In this document: piece after piece, positions 15,366 to 22,181 of the stretch
Position numbering within the stretch: position 1 is the stretch's first letter
How the letters are laid out: each line of letters opens with the position of its first letter
Source of the DNA: Clostridia bacterium
GTDB lineage: Bacteria > Bacillota > Sulfobacillia > SLMV01
NCBI GenBank assembly: GCA_007136565.1
Contig: SLGS01000024.1
Coordinates: 1-22,181 of the forward strand
Reading direction: 5' to 3'
Length of the DNA: 22,181 nucleotides
Program-made: the position numbers and the translations under genes
The notes under the pieces: model-generated
The model's input: the letters and a program-made list of their open reading frames with translations, nothing else
Database searches by the model: none
What the model was told of the DNA's origin: nothing

Positions 15366-16519
15366 GCCCTTTCCTCCGATCTGGTATCCGCCTTGTCTTC
15401 GCCGCGGCGCAAGACCTGTGTGAGGCCCCTGAGGCCGCCCCGACCGCCGGCCGCTTCCAATTCCAACACCTGGACATCCACGCCCATCTCTCGAAGGGCG
15501 ACGGTGGGTGAATCCCCGACGCCGGCCGCCACGACCACCTCGTTCGGACCGAGCACCATGAGTCCGGAGAGGGTGTAGGGAGATTCCGGACGAGCCGCGA
15601 CTACCTCTTTGCCCTTCTCGGCCAGGTATTCGCGGAAACCTACTTCGCGGCTCGGACCTTCAGTTCTCACCTCGGACGCATCGTAGATCTCGACCACCGG
15701 CTCCCCGGATGCCTCCAGCCTGTCTTCGTGGACAACGGCGTGGCCAGGGCCCACAAACACCAGGTAGTCGTCGAGGTGGACCAAGGATGTATCCCCATCC
15801 CGGACGAGAGCCACCTCCGGCACACCGAAGGCCCCAGCTCGCAAGATCTGTTCGAAGGCTTCCCTATTGCTCGACGGCCCCACGCGAAGGAGGGCGAAAT
15901 CACCGCCGGGGATGAAATCTCCACCCTCCAGGAAGCCCGGCTCGACCACTTCGGCGACGGGCCTGGTCCCCAGTTGTTTCATCGCCAGCGACATCAGCCG
16001 GTTCTCCCATCGACGGGCGGGATTCGAAGCGCGACCCATTACGGCCCCGGCGGCCGTCGCGATAAGGGCGTCCCTGACGAAGTGCGCGGCCAGGGCGGGA
16101 CGAACCGTGTACTCCATCATGGCGGGGTCCCCGTCGAAGCCAACCTTCACCAGGGGGCGCAGTAGCAACAGATCCGCCAAGACCTCGGGATGAGCGCGTT
16201 CGATAATTCGATCGCGACGTTCGAGGAGAACTCGCCGCCTGGCCTCGGAAACCCCCGGGGCAAACCTGTAATCCAGCGCCTCCGCCGCGACGGAACGCAG
16301 TCTATCTAAAGGCGGACCTTCTTCGGGTTCTCCTACCGCGTCTATTGCCCCGTTCGTCAGGGCATCGCGCAGGCTCAAGACATCAATACCCCTAGCCTCG
16401 AGGAGGAAGCGATAATTCTGATGATCCCACTGGACGGCGGTGAGGTCGAGGGGGGCCTCCAGCTCTTCGGCGTTGACCTCCATCAAACCAAATAACGCTT
16501 CTCGCCCCGGTTCGTGCAA
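15341..16519 (-). CDS. Arginine-deiminase-like protein lacking the catalytic cysteine
   Basis: The protein belongs to the amidinotransferase / arginine deiminase fold, which acts on guanidino groups. From the first canonical start (TTG 16519) it has 392 residues. Family features include DHQNYRFLLEARGIDV, FVRDALIAT with the active-site Asp, FLEGGDFIPGGD, and HLDDYLVFVGPG with the conserved His and Asp. The C-terminal active-site loop reads GGLRGLTQVL, where homologs have a cysteine at the second Gly (G365, codon GGC, one base from TGC). Hydrolysis by the usual thioether route should not be possible. Homologous sequence (EWARVESVLLHEPG) continues upstream of 16519 in the same frame, so the true start is probably near 16567. 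Binding, regulatory or decaying roles are all possible. Confidence 0.78.
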   Translation of the reverse strand: MHEPGREALFGLMEVNAEELEAPLDLTAVQWDHQNYRFLLEARGIDVLSLRDALTNGAIDAVGEPEEGPPLDRLRSVAAEALDYRFAPGVSEARRRVLLERRDRIIERAHPEVLADLLLLRPLVKVGFDGDPAMMEYTVRPALAAHFVRDALIATAAGAVMGRASNPARRWENRLMSLAMKQLGTRPVAEVVEPGFLEGGDFIPGGDFALLRVGPSSNREAFEQILRAGAFGVPEVALVRDGDTSLVHLDDYLVFVGPGHAVVHEDRLEASGEPVVEIYDASEVRTEGPSREVGFREYLAEKGKEVVAARPESPYTLSGLMVLGPNEVVVAAGVGDSPTVALREMGVDVQVLELEAAGGRGGLRGLTQVLRRGEDKADTRSEERAWNSRFGI

Positions 16520-16582
16520 CAGAACCGATTCAACCCGCGCCCATTCTTTCGTTTGCTTGACGACTATGTTCGTAGAACGCGT
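16520..16582 (-). other. Probable in-frame N-terminal extension of the deiminase-like gene, with no canonical start
   Basis: Reading the same frame upstream of TTG 16519 gives EWARVESVL running into LHEPGRE, which matches the EWGRLxxVLVHRPGxE opening of arginine-deiminase relatives. No stop occurs until TAG just beyond AGGAGG. The codons in reach of a start are ACG (16582) and ATA (16567). AGGAGG at 16591-16596 is 8 nt from ACG and 23 nt from ATA. Either a rare start codon is used or an ATG has been lost. Confidence 0.5.
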
Positions 16583-16590
16583 TGTCGACG

Positions 16591-16596
16591 CCTCCT
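16591..16596 (-). promoter_or_regulatory. Strong Shine-Dalgarno sequence upstream of the deiminase-like gene
   Basis: The minus strand reads AGGAGG here, inside the leader predicted from the promoter at 16677-16705. It is too far (about 70 nt) from TTG 16519 to serve it, and no ATG, GTG or TTG lies at normal spacing after it. Confidence 0.5.
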
Positions 16597-16625
16597 AACC
16601 CGAGTTGCAAGACCTGTCACCCAAT

Positions 16626-16645
16626 CCATTCCCCGCGGGGAATGG
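16626..16645. repeat. Perfect 20-bp palindrome in the divergent intergenic region
   Basis: CCATTCCCCGCGGGGAATGG is fully self-complementary. It lies about 25-45 nt downstream of the predicted minus-strand transcription start and between two divergent operons. It could be a repressor operator, or as RNA an 8-bp hairpin with a CGCG loop upstream of the ribosome binding site. Confidence 0.55.
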
Positions 16646-16676
16646 TATTCCCTCCAGCGTGAGCATCCCGATACCC

Positions 16677-16705
16677 ATTTCATTTCTCTTCGCTCCGTTT
16701 GTCAA
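16677..16705 (-). promoter_or_regulatory. Sigma-70-type promoter for the deiminase-protease-SpeE-like operon
   Basis: On the minus strand, TTGACA (16705-16700) is a perfect -35 box and TGAAAT (16682-16677) matches -10 consensus at 4 of 6 positions, with a 17-nt spacer. Transcription would start near 16670 and read through the palindrome and the AGGAGG. Confidence 0.6.
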
Positions 16706-16807
16706 ACGTACCCGCAAAAGAGGAGGGCACCTCGAACTCGCCGAACCCGTCTGGGATCCATCACGAAACGCAACGATATGCGATGCGGAAAACCACCGGA
16801 GGTGTGA

Positions 16808-17425
16808 GTGCTGAAGGAACTCGTACTGAAAGCTCAAGAGCTCATGTCGGCATCCAAAGCCGGCGAGGAACCTGGGTATCGCTTCAATCACGGGGTGCGA
16901 ACGGCCCACCTAGCCGCACGGATTTGCAAAGAAGAAGGCCTGGAGGGCTCCGTGAACCATCGCGTGCTCTTCCTGTCCTGTCTTCTACACGACCTTGGGA
17001 AGTCCGGCATCAGCGAAAATCGCGATCATGCAAAGATCGGTGCAGCGAAGGCAGCCCTCCTCCTCGACGGTGAAGTAGAGACATACGAGCGGGAGGCGAT
17101 CCGCGAGGCCATCTTCTGGCACAACAAAAGGGAAGAAGCACCCCGGGACCTGTCTTTGGAAGGTCACTTGCTGCAGGACGCAGATCTCTTGGATCATTTC
17201 GGGGCCCTGGAGGTGTGGATCCTATCGTACAGGGTAATACTCGACGAGGGCGCGATTGGAGATCTCTCGAAGGCTTATCGCGGGGCGAGCGGATGGCGGC
17301 GATATGCCCTATCGAATCTGAGGTTCTCCTTCAGCGAAAACGAAATGCGCCGGAGGATGCGAATCGGGTCGAGATTCATCCGTGCGCTGGAGCTCGAAGC
17401 AGTGGGAGGGCAAACCTGTGACTAG
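16808..17425 (+). CDS. HD-domain metal-dependent phosphohydrolase
   Basis: This 205-residue cytosolic protein has the HD metal-site residues in order: H28 (RFNHGVRTAHLA), H61-D62 (LLHDLGKSG), and D124/D126 in LLQDADLLDHFGA. This DAD-LLD-GA ending is typical of small stand-alone HD proteins of the YedJ/YpgQ type, which hydrolyse nucleotide phosphates, though the substrate cannot be read here. H74 and the FWHNK segment are additional conserved-looking positions. The GTG start is fixed by GGAGG (16798-16802) with 5 nt spacing. Its end overlaps the next gene by 8 nt, so the two are probably translated together. No plus-strand promoter was convincing in the 288-bp divergent region. Confidence 0.84.
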   Translation: MLKELVLKAQELMSASKAGEEPGYRFNHGVRTAHLAARICKEEGLEGSVNHRVLFLSCLLHDLGKSGISENRDHAKIGAAKAALLLDGEVETYEREAIREAIFWHNKREEAPRDLSLEGHLLQDADLLDHFGALEVWILSYRVILDEGAIGDLSKAYRGASGWRRYALSNLRFSFSENEMRRRMRIGSRFIRALELEAVGGQTCD

Positions 17426-18158
17426 ATACCTGGCTCCCCTCATGGGGGGAATACACCCCAACATGGCCGGCAACCTCCTGGCATCCCGTCCACCGGTTTC
17501 ACTTAGCCGGGCCGCATTGGTATTCATCGCGGGCAATCTCTTGCCCCTGGGACTCATGGCTCTCTTGAGCGGTGGCGAGGACGCCACTGCGGGGCTGACA
17601 GCCGTCGTCGTCGCACAACCATTGATACTGATCGCCTTGACCCTCCTATCCGAGGGAAGACCCCGAAACATCAATCTATTCCCAATCCTACCGATATCCG
17701 GTGCAAGCCTCGCACTTTTCGCCCTGGTATGGCCGGCATTGCTCAGGATCGCCGCCGTAGCCGTGGCCGCCGGCCAGGCTGTCTTCGGCCTGGTGGCCGA
17801 GGAAACGAACAACCCGCTGCTGATGGATCTCGATATGGACGGGTTCCAGATGGCCCTGGTGATCATGTCCGTGGTAATTCTCATCCCCATAGCCGAGGAG
17901 ATATTCTACCGGGATCTGCTCTACCGATCCCTCGGGGGGCTCGGCGTGTGGCCATCGGCGGCACTGACCAGCATGTTTTGGGCCGTCATGCACGGCTCGT
18001 TGGCCTTCATCCTGCCCCTATTCATCGTGGGGCTACTCCTCACCATGCTTTACGAATCGACGGAGAACCTACTCGTACCGATAATAGCCCACGTGGGTTT
18101 CAACCTCTCGTCGATCCTCGTGGTGATACTGCTACCATCGATCGGAGGGGTAATCTGA
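17418..18158 (+). CDS. CPBP-family intramembrane metalloprotease
   Basis: This is a 246-residue polytopic membrane protein of the CAAX protease/bacteriocin-processing (Rce1-like) family. The three motifs are in the last third: EEIFYR (E160, E161, R165), FWAVMH (H192) and HVGFN (H225, N229), which bind the catalytic metal and water. Hydrophobic segments alternate throughout the first 150 residues. Bacterial members act in peptide maturation, bacteriocin immunity or membrane protein cleavage; the target here is unknown. The GTG at 17418 is chosen because GGGAGGG (17404-17410) lies 7 nt upstream; an in-frame start at 17382 lies deeper within the HD gene. Its last 27 bp overlap the convergent mrpG gene. 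Confidence 0.87.
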   Translation: MTRYLAPLMGGIHPNMAGNLLASRPPVSLSRAALVFIAGNLLPLGLMALLSGGEDATAGLTAVVVAQPLILIALTLLSEGRPRNINLFPILPISGASLALFALVWPALLRIAAVAVAAGQAVFGLVAEETNNPLLMDLDMDGFQMALVIMSVVILIPIAEEIFYRDLLYRSLGGLGVWPSAALTSMFWAVMHGSLAFILPLFIVGLLLTMLYESTENLLVPIIAHVGFNLSSILVVILLPSIGGVI

Positions 18159-18509
18159 CCCCGCCTGTTCCGACTTAATCTTGTCCAAGAACTCTCGATA
18201 ATCATCGACAACCGCCTGGGGAATACAAACTCGCTCCCGACAGGCCGCCCGGGCTATGGCATGGGTTGCTATGGGATTGGTGGCGATGAAGAACAAGCCT
18301 ATGAGGAAGATCTTGGCGACGACCGGGCCAAGGCCCTCGAGGACGGCGACACCACTGAGGAGCAACAACGACCCGGCCGTCACACCCTTGGTTGCCGCGT
18401 GCAGACGCGTATAGAGATCGGGGAAGCGCAAGACGCCGATTACCGCCGTAACGCAAAAGAACGTACCCCCGAATAGGCACAGTCCGGCCACAATGACCTC
18501 GATCCCCAT
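18132..18509 (-). CDS. mrpG: Mrp cation/proton antiporter subunit G
   Basis: This 125-residue subunit has three predicted helices and the family stretch VIGVLRFPDLYTRLHAATKG, followed by the FFIATNPIATHAIARAA region. MrpG is part of the heterooligomeric Mrp (Mnh/Sha) complex, which exchanges Na+ for H+. The ATG at 18509 shares one base with the mrpF stop (TGATG), which sets the start; a longer open frame to 18722 runs through mrpF in another frame and is not used. The polar tail after about residue 95 is longer than the hydrophobic core needs, and its last codons overlap the convergent CPBP gene. Confidence 0.92.
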   Translation of the reverse strand: MGIEVIVAGLCLFGGTFFCVTAVIGVLRFPDLYTRLHAATKGVTAGSLLLLSGVAVLEGLGPVVAKIFLIGLFFIATNPIATHAIARAACRERVCIPQAVVDDYREFLDKIKSEQAGSDYPSDRW

Positions 18510-18766
18510 CACAGGTGCAACTCCTCTCGTTCGATGTACTTCGCCACGATGAGAACATCCGCGAACTGCAGCACGGCGTAGACGAGGGCGACATCGTAAA
18601 GGGGATTGAGGGCGTAATGATGCGCTAGCAATACCATCACCAGGGCAAGGAGAAGCCCGATGGTATCGGCGGCAACCAAGCGATCGGGCACCGTCGGCCC
18701 CACCAGTACTCGATAGAAACACGCCAGGGCCGAAAGAACGAGAATGACTACCGTTACGGGGATCAT
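18509..18766 (-). CDS. mrpF: Mrp cation/proton antiporter subunit F
   Basis: This 85-residue membrane protein has three hydrophobic helices and the characteristic RVLVGPTVPDRLVAADTIG stretch after helix 1, containing the conserved Pro-Asp-Arg. It is a small structural subunit of the Mrp complex. The ATG at 18766 overlaps the mrpE stop (ATGA) with AGGAGG 8 nt upstream. Length and gene order E-F-G are normal. Confidence 0.94.
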   Translation of the reverse strand: MIPVTVVILVLSALACFYRVLVGPTVPDRLVAADTIGLLLALVMVLLAHHYALNPLYDVALVYAVLQFADVLIVAKYIEREELHL

Positions 18767-19266
18767 TCCAGAATCCTCCTCAGGTATTCCTCCATTTTCT
18801 TTATGAGAACCTCAGCCCTCTCATCTTCGTCCAACGTCGTAACGTCTATCCAGTGGACGTAATAACAGCGCTCCCGGGAATCGAAATCCATGGTTAGGGT
18901 ACCTGGCGTCAGGGTGATCAAGTTCGCCAGGATCGTGATGGCGGTCTTGCTCGTCAGAATAGTCCTCACGCTCACCACACCGGGGCTCATCCGCGGATTC
19001 CGTTGATATACGAGCCTGGAAACCGAGATCGCCGAACTGAATATCTCCCAGAGGAATACCGGCACGAAGATGAGCGCCGTCACTATTCGATACCCCAGAT
19101 CGCTTACCCGCGGCGCCCCCGCGATGACCACGCCCCGGCCCCCGAAGGCACGTAGTCCAAAATACGTGACCACCAGCCCCGCGAGGATCACCGGAAGGGA
19201 GAGGCTCCCGGCCAGGATCAGCCATATGGAAAGGATTATCAGAAAGGTCACGGTATATACGTTCAA
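18763..19266 (-). CDS. mrpE: Mrp cation/proton antiporter subunit E
   Basis: This 167-residue subunit has two N-terminal helices, a third around residues 60-80, and the diagnostic TSKTAITILANLITLTPGT stretch, followed by a soluble C-terminal part with YYVHWIDV. MrpE is needed for assembly and activity of the antiporter. Start is TTG at 19266, with AGGAG 9 nt upstream and just 12 nt after the stop of the preceding NuoN-like gene. Its stop overlaps mrpF by 4 nt. Confidence 0.93.
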   Translation of the reverse strand: MNVYTVTFLIILSIWLILAGSLSLPVILAGLVVTYFGLRAFGGRGVVIAGAPRVSDLGYRIVTALIFVPVFLWEIFSSAISVSRLVYQRNPRMSPGVVSVRTILTSKTAITILANLITLTPGTLTMDFDSRERCYYVHWIDVTTLDEDERAEVLIKKMEEYLRRILE

Positions 19267-19278
19267 CGCGGATAGCTC

Positions 19279-20727
19279 CTATCCCATCAAGAAAAATGAC
19301 AGTATCAGCACCGCCAGTATCATGAGCAAATTCTCCTGCAGCCTGTCTTCGGTAACCGCGCTAAGGGCTTTCCCAAATCGCCCCAGGAGTTTCACCATCC
19401 CGAAGTAAAGGGAATCGATGTCCTGGGGCACGGGGATTTCCGCCATGCGGCGCCGCAATCCGGCAAAGACAACCACCCCCAGAAACGGGGGCCAGGCTCC
19501 CTCCAGGATCCCGGCTAGGGTGTAGGCCGCGGGCGCCGGCCCCCCGTGCGGAAGCTGGGCGGCAATGGATTGCGGTAAGATACCTGTGTATAGGCAAAAG
19601 GCCGCCAACACTAGCATGGAAACGAGCATGCCCGCGGGCGCCTCTCCCGAGGGGTCGTCAACCCCTCCCTCGGGGCGCTTTCGAAGATACGTATACCAGG
19701 TGAGCTTGGTGAATGACGCCCCGGTGCCTATCCCCGCGAGGAGCAGAACCTGCGATATGTACGGATAACCCTCCAGCGCGGTCTTGATCCAATACTTACT
19801 GACAAAACCATTGAAAGGGGGGACTCCGGAAATGGCCAAGGCCCCGAAGAGGGCACAAACAAAGGTAATGGGCATACTCCGAGCCAGGTTCCCAAGCCTC
19901 GGAAGGTGTCCGGTTCCGACCCTGTAGATCACCGCACCCGCGGCCATGAACAGCAAGGTCTTATAGGCAATGTGATTGATGACGTGCATCGAGCCTCCAT
20001 CGATCCCCGCCTGGGTCGCCAATCCGACGCCAACGACCATGTAGCCCACCTGGCTTACGATGGAATATCCGAGCACTCTCCGGGAGCAACGCTGCAGGAG
20101 AGCCATTAGTGCACCGAACAACGCCATCGACGCTCCGATATAGGGAATCCACGATACCCCGAGCATGAGGCGCAATATGGCGTAAACGCCGACCTTCGTT
20201 GTGAATCCGGACAGGACCACCGAAACGGCCGGGGATACGTTGGAATAGGCGTCGGGAACCCAGGCGTGAAATGGGATGGCACCGAGCTTTATCCCTATCC
20301 CTATGGCGAAGAAGGGGATGGCAGCGGGTTCGGGAGGGCCAAAGGCCATGGTACCGCTAGCACCGTGTTGGAACAAAACCGCGAGGAGCATAGCGCTGCC
20401 CGCCACGACGTGATATATGAGATACCTGTGGCCGGCCGCGGAACTCGACCTGTCCGAAGAGTCGGCTATCAGGAGGTAGGATGCCAGGAGCATGAGCTCC
20501 CAAAAGATCAACATTAGAAGCATGTTCCCCGACGTAACGCACCCTATCGATACCACCGCAAATCCCACCGATAGCAATACTCTTCTCGCTCCCGCTCCGC
20601 TCGCCATCGTATAGATGACGCTGGTGGATCCCGCCAGAGCGAAGGCCAGGACGAAGATCCAATTGGTGGAATCCAGGGCAAAGGGAGCTCCCTCCAGCCC
20701 GGGTATACCCTGGGGAAATTGTGTCAC
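19279..20727 (-). CDS. Second MrpD/NuoN-like ion-translocating subunit
   Basis: This 482-residue membrane protein belongs to the antiporter-like subunit family shared by Mrp antiporters, complex I and membrane hydrogenases. Ion-path residues are visible: the glutamate in IFWELMLLASYLL, the lysine in GIGIKLGAIPFHAWVPDAYS, the lysine in SGFTTKVGVYAILR, and HVINHIAYKTLLF with the broken-helix lysine. It is the second of two such genes in a row, so the complex has at least two antiporter-type subunits. The GTG at 20727 is used because GGGAGG lies 9 nt upstream; a TTG at 20766 would place that RBS inside the gene. No C-terminal NuoL-type lateral helix is evident. Confidence 0.85.
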   Translation of the reverse strand: MTQFPQGIPGLEGAPFALDSTNWIFVLAFALAGSTSVIYTMASGAGARRVLLSVGFAVVSIGCVTSGNMLLMLIFWELMLLASYLLIADSSDRSSSAAGHRYLIYHVVAGSAMLLAVLFQHGASGTMAFGPPEPAAIPFFAIGIGIKLGAIPFHAWVPDAYSNVSPAVSVVLSGFTTKVGVYAILRLMLGVSWIPYIGASMALFGALMALLQRCSRRVLGYSIVSQVGYMVVGVGLATQAGIDGGSMHVINHIAYKTLLFMAAGAVIYRVGTGHLPRLGNLARSMPITFVCALFGALAISGVPPFNGFVSKYWIKTALEGYPYISQVLLLAGIGTGASFTKLTWYTYLRKRPEGGVDDPSGEAPAGMLVSMLVLAAFCLYTGILPQSIAAQLPHGGPAPAAYTLAGILEGAWPPFLGVVVFAGLRRRMAEIPVPQDIDSLYFGMVKLLGRFGKALSAVTEDRLQENLLMILAVLILSFFLMG

Positions 20728-20762
20728 CGTCGCCCACCTCCCTCCAGCGAAAATCCATCGTT

Positions 20763-22181
20763 TCAACCGAGGACCAGATTCGCCACCTCAGTAAACCATC
20801 GAGCCAGGGGCATAGCGAACACGAGGGTGGCCACGGATCCGGCGGTAACCAAGACGAGAATGAGGGTCGTCCGGGCGGGCGTCTTCGTTCCCTTCCCGGG
20901 CACCGGCGGATCGTAAACCACCCGATAGACCTTACCGTAGTATATCGCCGACAGTATCGCCCCCGCGGGCATGATCAACGCGATGTGATACATCCCGGCA
21001 GCGATGGCTGCGGCCATCAACATTACCTTGCTGGCGAAGGACCCGAAGGGGGGCAATCCAATCAGGGCACCCGTGCAAGCTCCGAAGGCCACCCCCTCCG
21101 CCCCACCCAGAAGCCCACTCCCGCGGAGCTTATCCAGTTCGAAATCCCCGTGCCCCATTCGGCCGACGGCAAAAAACGCTCCGGACTTCGTCAGCAAATG
21201 ATTCAGCGCGTGGAAGATCGAACCCCCCAGGGCGAGGGGGCTTCCTATACCCAGGCCCAAGGCGATATATCCCATGTGGGCCACGCTCGAGCAAGCCAGT
21301 ATGCGTTTGACGTTGCTTTGGCCCAACGCGAGTATATTTCCCCCGAGAACAGTCGCTATCCCAAGCCCCAACAACATGTTGGAGGTCGTGGAGGCCACAG
21401 CACCCTCCCCGAAAAGTGTCATCGTTCGTATCAGTAGGTAGACCCCGGTCTTGAGCAAGACACCGGACAACAAAGCACTCACGGGAGATACCGACTCGGC
21501 GTGCGCCGGGGGTAGCCAGCTGTGGAAGGGGACCAAGGCGACCTTCACACCGAAGCCGATCAGCATAGAGACCACGATGGTCGAACGGATCCCGGGACTG
21601 AGGTCGGCGAAGACCGCGGAGACCTCCAGCATGTTGAGACTGCCTGTGGCCCCGTAAATGAGTATTATCGCCAGGAGAATCAGGGCGCTGGATATCATGG
21701 TAAAGACCATGTAGTAATAGGCGGCGAAGACCGCCCTCCCGCTTCTGCCGAGCGCCACCAGTGGGAAGCTGGCGATGGCCGTCATCTCTATGAACACGTA
21801 GAGGTTGAAAAAATCGGCGGTCAGGACCAATCCCATCATCCCACCCGCCACGATGAATAACAGGACGAAGTACTTACTCTCACCCGCATCCACGTAGTCC
21901 TGCGAGTATAGGATTACCATGAGAACCCCCAAGGCCATCATGAGGCAAAACGCCGCCGACAGGGCGTCGAGCTGCAACACGATACCGACCTCGGGGCCCC
22001 AGCCCCCGAGGGGATATGCCACGACTTCGATCCCGGATGCCCGATATGACAAGAACATCCAGGCCACCAAACCGAATTGGATCAGCCCCATCGCACTCAC
22101 CGCCGGGCGTCTGATCGACGGCACGAGCGCATACACCAGGGGTAATGCGAAGGCGAAAAGCAGGGGTATGGCGATGACCAA
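20763..22181 (-). CDS. mrpD: MrpD-like proton/cation antiporter subunit (start at window edge)
   Basis: This is a multi-helix antiporter-like subunit of the MrpD/NuoN family, with at least 472 residues. Key ion-path positions are the glutamate in YVFIEMTAIASFPLVAL, the lysine in GFGVKVALVPFHSWLPPAHAE, LSGVLLKTGVYLLIR, SSVAHMGYIALGLG and ALNHLLTKSGAFF. The first visible codon is TTG at 22181, which would give a normal-looking N-terminus, but because this is the last base of the window the true start may lie outside. The order D-like, D-like, E, F, G on the minus strand suggests that mrpB and mrpC type genes lie further right. Its stop lies 35 nt before the next gene. Confidence 0.9.
   Translation of the reverse strand: MVIAIPLLFAFALPLVYALVPSIRRPAVSAMGLIQFGLVAWMFLSYRASGIEVVAYPLGGWGPEVGIVLQLDALSAAFCLMMALGVLMVILYSQDYVDAGESKYFVLLFIVAGGMMGLVLTADFFNLYVFIEMTAIASFPLVALGRSGRAVFAAYYYMVFTMISSALILLAIILIYGATGSLNMLEVSAVFADLSPGIRSTIVVSMLIGFGVKVALVPFHSWLPPAHAESVSPVSALLSGVLLKTGVYLLIRTMTLFGEGAVASTTSNMLLGLGIATVLGGNILALGQSNVKRILACSSVAHMGYIALGLGIGSPLALGGSIFHALNHLLTKSGAFFAVGRMGHGDFELDKLRGSGLLGGAEGVAFGACTGALIGLPPFGSFASKVMLMAAAIAAGMYHIALIMPAGAILSAIYYGKVYRVVYDPPVPGKGTKTPARTTLILVLVTAGSVATLVFAMPLARWFTEVANLVLG

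Noticed and set aside
15341..16519. Functional arginine deiminase (arcA)
   Set aside because: The nucleophilic cysteine is absent, so I did not assign the enzyme name or symbol.
16605..16814. Small plus-strand open frame before the HD gene
   Set aside because: No ribosome binding site and no family resemblance; it ends within the HD gene start and seems a chance frame.
16595..16909. Minus-strand open frame opposite the HD gene and its leader
   Set aside because: It is antisense to the HD-domain gene, has no recognisable domain, and covers the promoter and palindrome.
18510..18722. Long N-terminal extension of the mrpG frame
   Set aside because: It overlaps mrpF in another frame, has low-complexity Arg/Ser-rich content, and the TGATG junction gives a standard MrpG start at 18509.

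Overview
The window reads as a stretch of chromosome from an anaerobic bacterium of moderately high GC content. Evidence for this is a transcription-attenuating T-box leader, a butyrate kinase, a complete Rnf ferredoxin:NAD+ oxidoreductase operon with its own flavin transferase, and part of an Mrp-type cation/proton antiporter operon. T-boxes of this class are commonest in Bacillota, and also occur in some Actinomycetota, Chloroflexota and relatives. A deep-branching Bacillota-like or neighbouring lineage is my best guess, but the sequence does not settle it. Start codons are unusual: TTG and GTG together outnumber ATG, often behind a strong Shine-Dalgarno sequence. There are no tRNA or rRNA genes, insertion sequences, phage genes or CRISPR arrays.

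Layout. (1) 1-2394, minus: a serine hydrolase of the beta-lactamase/CubicO type followed 4 nt later by butyrate kinase, which runs off the left edge. (2) 2663-6878, plus: promoter, isoleucine T-box riboswitch with terminator, ileS encoding a type-2-like IleRS with a GXHH motif in place of HIGH, then a GerMN-domain lipoprotein. (3) 6888-13357, minus: the operon rnfCDGEAB-apbE-nusG_II, tightly packed with many overlaps. (4) 13605 to about 16520, minus: an arginine-deiminase-like protein lacking the catalytic cysteine, a membrane-anchored Clp-fold serine protease, and a spermidine-synthase-like protein, apparently one operon behind a recognisable promoter. (5) 16808-18158, plus: an HD-domain hydrolase and a CPBP membrane protease. 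(6) 18132-22181, minus: mrpG, mrpF, mrpE and two MrpD/NuoN-like ion-translocating subunits, reaching the right edge.

How the parts fit. Rnf couples ferredoxin oxidation to NAD+ reduction and exports Na+ or H+. ApbE attaches the covalent FMN to RnfG and RnfD. The Mrp module exchanges Na+ for H+, so the two operons could share an ion circuit. Butyrate kinase would give substrate-level ATP. The IleRS is controlled by uncharged tRNA-Ile.

The most notable points are the altered class I signature motifs in the only IleRS seen here, and the deiminase-like gene that has lost its nucleophile and whose homologous frame extends upstream of any canonical start codon. Also notable are a last RnfB ferredoxin motif missing one cysteine, a divergent ApbE, and a 14-nt copy of the 16S rRNA 3' end sequence at the start of the spermidine-synthase-like gene.
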